Positions 16,195-28,100 of a stretch of DNA of 64,000 nt are shown piece by piece. The position numbers and the translations under genes were made by a program. Numbering within the stretch: position 1 is the stretch's first letter; every line of letters starts with the position of its first letter. The DNA comes from Isoperla grammatica. Taxonomy: Eukaryota > Arthropoda > Insecta > Plecoptera > Perlodidae. Where the stretch lies: the NCBI GenBank assembly GCA_945910005.1, contig OX246745.1:44679533-44743532 (forward strand), written 5' to 3'. The notes below the pieces were generated by a model. The model saw only the letters and a list, made by a program, of their open reading frames with translations, was not told the DNA's origin and ran no database searches.

Positions 16195-19100
16195 CTGAGA
16201 ACACGTGTACAATAGCACTGGGTTTTTATGCTTTTATGCTCCTTTCGTTCATTAAAAGCTAACTCGATTATTGAATTTTCTTCAATCTACATTTTAGGGA
16301 ACTTTGCAGATTTATGAACATTTTTTCAATTATCAAAGGAAATCCAATTAAAAGTAATAATTATTTCATAGTTATCATTTAAGTGTCACATTACAATACA
16401 TTTACCGTCGTTTTTAGCGGAATTAGTATGCTACTTTCTGTCTTATATATGTTGAATAGTTTGACCTGTTGAAAAACATACGTATTTAATTAAGGAGGGC
16501 AACACTCCCTTTTTTGAGGAGTAAAGACACAACAACAGATAAAAAACAAATTAAAGCCTTACAATCGACAGTAAATGAATTCTATGAAATGTGTAGCTTG
16601 CATCATTACCTGAACTATCTTTGTCGATTATTTTAAAGATTGCTTCCAGGCTCGCCTTGTTTCTGTACAGTGTTTCGACCACCGTCAGACCCGTCTTGAA
16701 AGAAACACACACAACTTAGAAGGATTTTCAAGTTTCAAAGCACAAAGAAAGACCACTGTTGTGATGATACATACATTTGCTCTCCCTGGCCTTGGCTGAA
16801 ACGTAGTCATGTACTGAACGCAGTTGGAAGGTGCATCAATAGTGACCAGCTGACTTCTGAGCATGCGCCATGGTAGGTTCAATGCGGTGCCAACCTCCAT
16901 CGCGTTGCACCATTCGGTGGTAGTGATCAGGCCTGAAACAATGAACTACACCTTCTAGCCACACCACCCTTCATAGGGAACCAAGCTCTGCTTTAGAGCA
17001 TTAGGCTCCACATTAGCACACCTTCTAGCCACACCGCCCTTCATAGGGAACCAAGCTCTGCTTTAGAGCATTAGGCTCCACATTAGCACACCTTCTAGCC
17101 ACACCACCCTTCATAGGGAACCAAGCTCTGCTTTAGAGCATTAGGTTCCACATTAGCACACCTTCTAGCCACACCGCCCTTCATAGGGAACCAAGCTCTG
17201 CTTTAGAGCATTAGGCTCCACATTAGCACACCTTCTAGCCACACCACCCTTCATAGGGAACCAAGCTCTGCTTTAGAGCATTAGGCTCCACATTAGCACA
17301 CCTTCTAGCCACACCGCCCTTCATAGGGAACCAAGCTCTGCTTTAGAGCATTAGGCTCCACATTAGCACACCTTCTAGCCACACCGCCCTTCATAGGGAA
17401 CCAAGCTCTGCTTTAGAGCATTAGGCTCCACATTAGCACACCTTCTAGCCACACCGCCCTTCATAGGGAACCAAGCTCTGCTTTAGAGCATTAGGCTCCA
17501 CATTAGCACACCTTCTAGCCACACCACCCTTCATAGGGAACCAAGCTCTGCTTTAGAGCATTAGGCTCCACATTAGCACACCTTCTAGCCACACCACCCT
17601 TCATAGGGAACCAAGCTCTGCTTTAGAGCATTAGGCTCCACATTAGCACACCTTCTAGCCACACCACCCTTCATAGGGAACCAAGCTCTGCTTTAGAGCA
17701 TTAGGCTCCACATTAGCACACCTTCTAGCCACACCACCCTTCATAGGGAACCAAGCTCTGCTTTAGAGCATTAGGCTCCACATTAGCACACCTTCTAGCC
17801 ACACCGCCCTTCATAGGGAACCAAGCTCTGCTTTAGAGCATTAGGCTCCACATTAGCACACCTTCTAGCCACACCGCCCTTCATAGGGAACCAAGCTCTG
17901 CTTTAGAGCATTAGGCTCCACATTAGCACACCTTCTAGCCACACCGCCCTTCATAGGGGACCAAGCTCTGCTTTAGAGCATTAGGCTCCACATTAGCACA
18001 CCTTCTAGCCACACCGCCCTTCATAGGGAACCAAGCTCTGCTTTAGAGCATTAGGCTCCACATTAGCACACCTTCTAGCCACACCGCCCTTCATAGGGAA
18101 CCAAGCTCTGCTTTAGAGCATTAAGATAGCTTTACTGTGTACCATGTTGGGCACAAAGTACCATTTCTACCATCGTGAAGTTCCTCGTATCAGCTAGGAC
18201 ACAGTAGATGTATCTACCTAGAAGTAATAACCATAAGACATAAACACACGTGCGGACGGGACACTCAGGCAATACCGGACTTGAGTCGTCGAGGTTCCAC
18301 TTTCCCTTCAAATATTTCAAAAACAAATTTTCGTTACTATGAAGAACCCAACGGTGTATCATACATTTATTTACATCTATTGCGCAATTTCAACCCTCTG
18401 GTTCAAGTTATCACCATCTTTGACCAGTGATGTTTAAGTTTTTATTTTGGGTTTTTTTTTTTTTTTTAGTATACCTGTGAGTACACTTCGCAGCTTTGGG
18501 ACACGGCCTCAATGTATGCATGGGTCACCTGTGCTGCTAGTTATGAATGTATGCATGGATCACCTGTGTTGCTAGTTATGAATGTATGCATGGATCACCT
18601 GTGCTGCTAGTTATGAATGTATGCATGGATCACCTGTGCTGCTAGTTATGAATGTATGCATGGATCACCTGTGTTGCTAGTTATGAATGTATGCATGGAT
18701 CACCTGTGCTGCTAGTTATGAATGTATGCATGGATCACCTGTGCTGCTAGTTATGAATGTATGCATGGATCACCTGTGCTGCTAGTTATGAATGTATGCA
18801 TGGATCACCTGTGCTGCTAGTTATGAATGTATGCATGGATCACCTGTGCTGCTAGTTATGAATGTATGCATGGATCACCTGTGCTGCTAGTTATGAATGT
18901 ATGCATGGATCACCTGTGCTGCTAGTTATGAATGTATGCATGGATCACCTGTGCTGCTAGTTATGAATGTATGCATGGATCACCTGTGCTGCTAGTTATG
19001 AATGTATGCATGGATCACCTGTGCTGCTAGTTATGAATGTATGCATGGATCACCTGTGCTGCTAGTTATGAATGTATGCATGGATCACCTGTGTTGCTAG

Positions 19101-22100
19101 TTATGAATGTATGCATGGATCACCTGTGCTGCTAGTTATGAATGTATGCATGGATCACCTGTGCTGCTAGTTATGAATGTATGCATGGATCACCTGTGCT
19201 GCTAGTTATGAATGTATGCATGGATCACCTGTGTTGCTAGTTATGAATGTATGCATGGATCACCTGTGCTGCTAGTTATGAATGTATGCATGGATCACCT
19301 GTGCTGCTAGTTATGAATGTATGCATGGATCACCTGTGTTGCTAGTTATGAATGTATGCATGGATCACCTGTGCTGCTAGTTATGAATGTATGCATGGAT
19401 CACCTGTGTTGCTAGTTATGAATGTATGCATGGATCACCTGTGCTGCTAGTTATGAATGTATGCATGGATCACCTGTGCTGCTAGTTATGAATGTATGCA
19501 TGGATCACCTGTGCTGCTAGTTATGAATGTATGCATGGATCACCTGTGCTGCTAGTTATGAATGTATGCATGGATCACCTGTGCTGCTAGTTATGAATGT
19601 ATGCATGGATCACCTGTGCTGCTAGTTATGAATGTATGCATGGATCACCTGTGCTGCTAGTTATGAATGTATGCATGGATCACCTGTGCTGCTAGTTATG
19701 AATGTATACATGGATCACCTGTGCTGCTAGTTATGAATGTATGCATGGATCACCTGTGTTGCTAGTTATGAATGTATGCATGGATCACCTGTGTTGCTAG
19801 TTATGAATGTATGCATGGATCACCTGTGCTGCTAGTTATGAATGTATGCATGGATCACCTGTGCTGCTAGTTATGAATGTATGCATGGATCACCTGTGCT
19901 GCTAGTTATGAATGTATGCATGGATCACCTGTGCTGCTAGTTATGAATGTATGCATGGATCACCTGTGCTGCTAGTTATGAATGTATGCATGGATCACCT
20001 GTGCTGCTAGTTATGAATGTATACATGGGTCACCTGTGCTGCTAGGGTCAGACGTCTTGAAGGCATGGCTCAACTGCTCCTTCTTGGCAGCGATCTGGCA
20101 ACTGAGCTCCTTCAAGGCAGAAGTCTCCACCAGTCCAACGCGCTGTCGGAATGTGAGTTTCTTGCCGCGAGTCCCTACAGCGTTGAACTGGACGAAGTGC
20201 GGGGACAGCTCATGTCCCACTAGCTTCACGTATGCGCCCTTGTTACTGCCCACCTCGTAGTAGTTAGAAGCGGAGAAGATGGTTATCACCTGGGGAACAT
20301 AGACATCTAGAGCAGTGCTATGCCCGTGCTATGCCCGTGCTATGCCCGTGCTATATTAGTGCGATGCCAGTGCTATGCCAGTGCTATGCCCGTGCTATGC
20401 CCGTGCTATGCCCGTGCTATGCCCGTGCTATGCCCGTGCTATATTAGTGCGATGCCAGTGCTATGCCAGTGCTATGCCCGTGCTATGCCCGTGCTATGCC
20501 CGTGCTATATTAGTGCGATGCCAGTGCTATGCCAGTGCTATGCCCGTGCTATGCCCGTGCTATGCCCGTGCTATGCCCGTGCTATATTAGTGCGATGCCA
20601 GTGCTATGCCAGTGCTATCATCCACACAAAATAAATTATTTGGTTTTACGAATCAACTTTTGTTACCCTTCACCCCGAAGAGAAAAACAATTTTCACATG
20701 TCCTTTTCCATAGAACATAAAGACATGGCGTTAAATAATCTACAGCAGATGCGGAGTACCGGACAAGCACGACAAGTGGCAAGAACTCTAGCCAAGCCGA
20801 AATAGGCTTGTTATTGTATTATAGTCTAAAGCAAATAGATTGATACTTGCTAAAATAATTGTTGCAACTCTTTTGCTTCGAAAACAATTCCAAACGGGTG
20901 TCCATTAGGCTATATTTAAGTAGAAAATTGAACACCAACACTCGTCACACACCTGTTGTAGACGTCTTGTCGTCTAGCAAGGACTATCTTAAGACAATGG
21001 CGGCTGGACGGGTGAAGGACTTGTTACTATAATGACATAGTATGAAGAAATACAGTTTTCTGTTTGTAACTCTTTTAGTAGTAGCAGTAGTAGCAGTAGT
21101 TTTATTAGCCTCTTTAAAATTCAGTAAGTATACATGGTATACATAGAATGGTTGACAATTACTATTATACTGTATAGTATATTTCTTTCTTATTCTAGAG
21201 CGTGCACAATACTTTAAGATTAAAATTACTTATTTAATTATTTATAATATATACATTAGCAATACATGTATTTACATTTTCAAAGCACTACTATAGTGTT
21301 TTGATGGCATCAATGGTATAATGACTTCCTTTAGTAGTTTAGTAGCATACTTTTAATTTTTAATTTGAACTTTGTAACATCTTTTATTTGTTTGATCTCT
21401 TCTTGAAGCTCGTTGTAAAGTTCGATCCCACTTGAGTATTTTTGTCTGATTGAGAGGTTGCACTGAGGTACCCTAAATTTATTTTTATTTCTTTTGCTCA
21501 GTTGATGGATATCTCAGTTATATTTAAAGATAACTATATTTTTGTGTACACAGATTAAGACTTCACAAATATATATATATACAAGGTATGGGTAAAATTC
21601 CGAACTTTTTAAATAGTGGCCTACAGCTATCTCTAAATGATGACTTAGATATTATTCTAATAGCTTTTATTGTAGAAGGAAAATTTGTTTCTTGTCTTTT
21701 GAGTTTCCTTTATATGAGTTTCAGTAAGCAAAATATGTTTTCATTTTTTTTTTCTACCAAAGAACTCATTGTTCTTAGAAGGAAGCTTCCCGAGTTCAGT
21801 TTCGGTACAAGATTCCTAATGTGTGTTTTCCAGTTCAATGTACTATCCAGATGTAAGCCTACAAATTTAGTGTCAATCGATGGCTCTATTACATTTAAGC
21901 CGTCATGTCTTTAAAATAAGTAAGTCTCTGTTTGTATTATGTTGTTACGTCACACCATTCGTTATTTTCCGTTACTGTAAGATTAGATTGTCTTAATAGT
22001 TCATTCCACTCTACACCTCATCAGTGAAACGATCTGAGCCGCCCCTGTCACAAGAAGGAAGAAGGATGCAATAGAAGATCACACAATGCAGACAATTACC

Positions 22101-25100
22101 TTCTCCGAGTGCGTTAGTTCGTAACCCCACGCTTTGCACTCGTGGCTGCGTATCAGATACAGCAGGTTGAATTTCTTCAAGAACTTATGCGTTACGTCAG
22201 GCCCGAAGTAAGTACCGGCCCCTCTCAGCGAGTTCGGGACGCAGCCATTGGTTGTCTGGGGGTCGCTCCACAGGATGTCAAACACCTGCGGTAGAGACAC
22301 AACATCAAGTATGCACTCATACTATACACGGGTACGAACACGAAGAAAGCTGGTAACCTGCTTCCTGCTAGCTGGTAATCTGCTTCCTGCTAGATGGTAA
22401 TCTGTTTCCTTCTGGCTGGTAACCTGCTTCCTGCTAGCGGGTTACCTGCGCCAACCAGCACTGAACTACGTCATGAATATCACCATGTATCATGCTTACG
22501 GCAGTTGTTCTGATACTGAGGTTCTACTTGGCAATCATTGCAGCTGCTTAGTATGGGAGTTGATCGGTGTTGTACTGGGAGACATTCCTTACGGCAGTTG
22601 TTCTGATACTGAGGTACTACTTGGCAATGATTGCAGCTGCTTAGTATAGGAGTTTGTAATGTTGTATTGGGAGACAATCCTTACGGCAGTTGTTCTGATA
22701 CTGAGGTACTGCTTGGCAATCATTGCAGCTGCTTAGTATGGGAGTTGATTGGTGTTGTATTGGGAGACATTCCTTACGGCAGTTGTTCTGATACTGAGGT
22801 ACTGCTTGGCAATCATTGCAGCTGCTTAGTATGGGAGTTGATTAATGTTGTATTGGGAGACATTCCTTACGGCAGTTGTTCTGATACTGAGGTACTACTT
22901 GGCAATCATTGCAGCTGCTTAGTATGGGAGTTGATTAATGTTGTATTGGGAGACATTCCTTACGGCAGTTGTTCTGATACTGAGGTACTGCTTGGCAATC
23001 ATTGCAGCTGCTTAGTATGGGAGTTGATTAATGTTGTATTGGGAGACATTCCTTACGGCAGTTGTTCTGATACTGAGGTACTGCTTGGCAATCATTGCAG
23101 CTGCTTAGTATGGGAGTTGATTGGTGTTGTATTGGGAGACATTCCTTACGGCAGTTGTTCTGATACTGAGGTACTACTTGGCAATCATTGCAGCTGCTTA
23201 GTATGGGAGTTGATTAATGTTGTATTGGGAGACATTCCTTACGGCAGTTGTTCTGATACTGAGGTAGTACATTTCAGTTCAGAGTGTCCCCGTTTAGTCA
23301 CTCAAAAACGTGTAGTTTATTCACACACTACCTCTCCCCTTCCCCTCCCCCTCCTGTGTAACTTGTCTGGTGATTACTGACGGACACTGGGTACCTCTAG
23401 CTAAAGTATTATTCATTATTTATACACTCAGAATGTAAAATATATAACTCGTTTAACGTGGATGCGGATATGATTGCTTATCTGATATTCTCTTAAATGT
23501 ATAATATAATACTGACCTCTTGAAAGCTGGGGCGAGATCTTGATCTGGCAAGTGTGTAATTCGTGGAAAGAGATAATTGAACCTGGGTTCTTCACTCCTC
23601 CCACACACCCACCAACAGGTGGGTGCTTGTCACCAGTTGGCCCGACATCGCTCGGGTTCTTCACTCCTCCCACACACCCACCTGTTTCCACCCTAGCTTG
23701 TCACCAGTTGGCCCGACATCGCTCGGGTTCTTCACTCCTCCCACACACCCACCTGTTTCCACCCTAGCTTGTCACCAGTTGGCCCGACATCGCTCGGGTT
23801 CTTCACTCCTCCCACACACCCACCTGTTTCCACCCTAGCTTGTCACCAGTTGGCCCGACATCGCTCGGGTTCTTCACTCCTCCCACACACCCACCTGTTT
23901 CCACCCTAGCTTGTCACCAGTTGGCCCGACATCGCTCGGGTTCTTCACTCCTCCCACATACCCACCTGTTTCCACCCTAGCTTGTCACCAGTTGGCCCGA
24001 CATCGCTCGGGTTCTTCACTCCTCCCACACACCCACCTGTTTCCACCCTAGCTTGTCACCAGTTGGCCCGACATCGCTCGGGTTCTTCACTCCTCCCACA
24101 TACCCACCTGTTTCCACCCTAGCTTGTCACCAGTTGGCCCGACATCGCTCGGGTTCTTCACTCCTTCCACACACCCACCTGTTTCCACCCTAGCTTGTCA
24201 CCAGTTGGCCCGACATCGCTCGGGTTCTTCACTCCTCCCACACACCCACCTGTTTCCACCCTAGCTTGTCACCAGTTGGCCCGACATCGCTCGGGTTCTT
24301 CACTCCTCCCACACACCCACCTGTTTCCACCCTAGCTTGTCACCAGTTGGCCCGACATCGCTCGGGTTCTTCACTCCTCCCACACACCCACCTGTTTCCA
24401 CCCTAGCTTGTCACCAGTTGGCCCGACATCGCTCGAGTTCTTCACTCCTCCCACACACCCACCTGTTTCCACCCTAGCTTGTCACCAGTTGGCCCGACAT
24501 CGCTCGGGTTCTTCACTCCTCCCACACACCCACCTGTTTCCACCCTAGCTTGTCACCAGTTGGCCCGACATCGCTCGGGTTCTTCACTCCTCCCACACAC
24601 CCACCTGTTTCCACCCTAGCTTGTCACCAGTTGGCCCGACATCGCTCGGGTTCTTCACTCCTCCCACACACCCACCTGTTTCCACCCTAGCTTGTCACCA
24701 GTTGGCCCGACATCGCTCGGGTTCTTCACTCCTCCCACACACCCACCTGTTTCCACCCTAGCTTGTCACCAGTTGGCCCGACATCGCTCGAGTTCTTCAC
24801 TCCTCCCACACACCCACCTGTTTCCACCCTAGCTTGTCACCAGTTGGCCCGACATCGCTCGGGTTCTTCACTCCTCCCACACACCCACCTGTTTCCACCC
24901 TAGCTTGTCACCAGTTGGCCCGACATCGCTCGGGTTCTTCACTCCTCCCACATACCCACCTGTTTCCACCCTAGCTTGTCACCAGTTGGCCCGACATCGC
25001 TCGGGTTCTTCACTCCTCCCACACACCCACCTGTTTCCACCCTAGCTTGTCACCAGTTGGCCCGACATCGCTCGGGTTCTTCACTCCTCCCACACACCCA

Positions 25101-28100
25101 CCTGTTTCCACCCTAGCTTGTCACCAGTTGGCCCGACATCGCTCGAGTTCTTCACTCCTCCCACACACCCACCTGTTTCCACCCTAGCTTGTCACCAGTT
25201 GGCCCGACATCGCTCGGGTTCTTCACTCCTCCCACACACCCACCTGTTTCCACCCTAGCTTGTCACCAGTTGGCCCGACATCGCTCGGGTTCTTCACTCC
25301 TCCCACATACCCACCTGTTTCCACCCTAGCTTGTCACCAGTTGGCCCGACATCGCTCGGGTTCTTCACTCCTCCCACACACCCACCTGTTTCCACCCTAG
25401 CTTGTCACCAGTTGGCCCGACATCGCTCGGGTTCTTCACTCCTCCCACACACCCACCAGTTTCCACCCTAGCTTGTCACCAGTTGGCCCGACATCGCTCG
25501 GGTTCTTCACTCCTCCCACACACCCACCTGTTTCCACCCTAGCTTGTCACCAGTTGGCCCGACATCGCTCGGGTTCTTCACTCCTCCCACATACCCACCT
25601 GTTTCCACCCTAGCTTGTCACCAGTTGGCCCGACATCGCTCGGGTTCTTCACTCCTCCCACACACCCACCTGTTTCCACCCTAGCTTGTCACCAGTTGGC
25701 CCGACATCGCTCGGGTTCTTCACTCCTCCCACACACCCACCTGTTTCCACTCTAGCTTGTCCACCAGTTCGCCCGACGACGAGGCCGACTCAGCTGCCAG
25801 AGGTGGTCGGAGTAGAGAGACGTACTGGAACACGAAACATGTCATGGAACAAAGCATCGTACAGGTGACGCTCAGTGTGATGCGCTTATGAAGGAGAACG
25901 CACACAATAGCTTAGAAGTTACCATATTTGGGAGTGGAAAGAAATGTTTGAGTACTTGATTTTTGCATAAGGAGGCTATTTTGTACTAGGAGGGAGGGAG
26001 GGGGCGGTGGCGGGGGAGGGGAATCTAATTTCGATAAATGTCCAAGCCCAAAATATTGTTCTTATTGAACTTGAGTTAGGGCGGGGCGCTATGTTATTGG
26101 CCTCGGTTGCCCACCACAGTCGGTGATGCGACAATACTTATCGGATTGCGTTGAAACTTATATATTCGTGACAGGATGGGAAATTACCACAACACGGCCA
26201 TCTCATATCTTGCCGTAATGTTATTTTGGAAAAATTATTTTTAATGACTATTAGTGTAACTTATTAACTTAGGCCCAGTCTTACAGTGTTCCAATAGATA
26301 CTTATTCGTCGAATAGCTTGTTGTCTCCATGGCAACCACCAATCAAAACTCTTGAAAGCCTCCAAATACCTTAATTGCTACAAATAACTTTCCTATTAGG
26401 AGATTGTAGGATCGGCCCTACTTGAAAGATATTTCAACATAGCTAATAATGTTCCATCCACATCGATGTTTGTAGATGTTCTAAATTTCATCTTGATCGG
26501 AACCTCCATTCGACCGCATTATGAGACGCAAACACACAACAACAAAACGAGTGCTAGAAACGTCGAATGGAAACGCTCACTCCGCTCACCCAACAAACAC
26601 ACACGCACACGCGCTTGCCTTTTGTTTCTAGCATTGTTTCGAGTAGACTATGCACGCGATTTCGTAATTATTTAAAAAATATATACTTCGTTGGTTGAAC
26701 AATAAACAAGATCTATATTCTTTGGCTACGGAGCTCTAGATTTCTCAGGCAAATCTCGACATGCCATCTTCGGCGCTAGCCCAACCACGCGTTGTACAAT
26801 CTCACTGGGCCTGCAGCGACATTGCAGTGACAAGCTGCAGCGACATTACAGTACTAAGCTGCAGCGACATTGATTGATTGATTGATTAAGGTCTTTTTAT
26901 TTATGGCGGGATTAAGGCCAGTGAGGCCTTATCTTCCATCAAACCATGCTATAGCTATAAAAATACAAGAAACAAAATTCATAATGAAGTATACAAAAGG
27001 TCAATACAAAATACAAAATACACAATACAAAATACACAATACAAAATACAAAATACAAGATGTAAGATACACAATACATGTCCAATTGTTATGATTTCAA
27101 ATAAAATAATTTTAAAAACAAATCAAAAATTAAATTTCACGAAAAATTCACGAAATAGGGAATTTGTATGTATATTATATATTATTTTTAACCCATTCAT
27201 TGCATTCATACATTAATTTTAAAAAGAAAGAAATAACAAAAGAAAGAAAGAAAGAAAGAAAGAAAGAAACAATGGGATTCAGTTTCCAAACACATTACTT
27301 AATTTAGCGTTTGTACGAATTGAACTGTCACGGCTGCTGCCATCGTCTTCATTATTTATTTGATTTAGATAGTACGACGTAGTGGCACTCTTAAAGGCGA
27401 AGAAGTGGTTTTGGTACACGTCTCTTATGTCGGTCGGGAGAGCATTCCAAGTTCGAATAGCGTGAATAGTAAAAGATTGGCCAAGAAGACTTGTTCTGTG
27501 GACAGGAAATGTAAGTTGTGTACCAGATCGAGACCTTGTATTAAAATTATGATTTGAGTGAAGAAACTGAAAGTTAGAAGCGAGGTAGGAAAGTAAAGAT
27601 GTTGAAAGTAGTCGGTGAACAAGACAGACAGAGTGAAGATTGCGACGGTCCTTTAGGCGAGACCAACCGAGTTTTCTATAACCTGGAGTTATGTGATCAG
27701 ATTTTCTTATTCCCAAAATAAATCTGAGTCTGACACACGAATTTTGAGCCCTTTGGAGGCGAATTGAGAGGTCTTCACTTAAGTCATTATATTCGACGTC
27801 GCAGTAGGCCTAGTCGAAGTGAGGTATGATGAGGGATTGAACTAGCATTGTCTTAAGTTTAGTCGGAAGGAAGTTTTTAAGTCTGTTTAAAGAATGTAAC
27901 GCAGCATACGCTTTTTGACACACGTGTTTTACGTGTTCTGTCCAGGTCAGGTCTTGCGTCATTAAGAGTCCTAAGTTTCTGACGTGGTGTTGAAAAGGTA
28001 TTGTGTTGCCATTTAAAGATACACTGTCGACATCTGGTAGGTCTAGTTTTGCTAACAGTTTGTGGTAACCTATAATAATTGTTTGTGATTTATCGGGGTT

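Noticed and set aside
20011..20033. Continuation of the PPEF ORF into DPCIHS-stop as the true C-terminus
   Set aside because: Splicing at 20034 joins in phase to 16932 and restores the EF-hand and the rest of the known family architecture. The extension is intron repeat.
22631..23380. Plus-strand 249-codon ORF with a 31-residue repeat
   Set aside because: It is the 93-bp intronic minisatellite read in an open frame, antisense to PPEF, and one 92-bp unit breaks the period.
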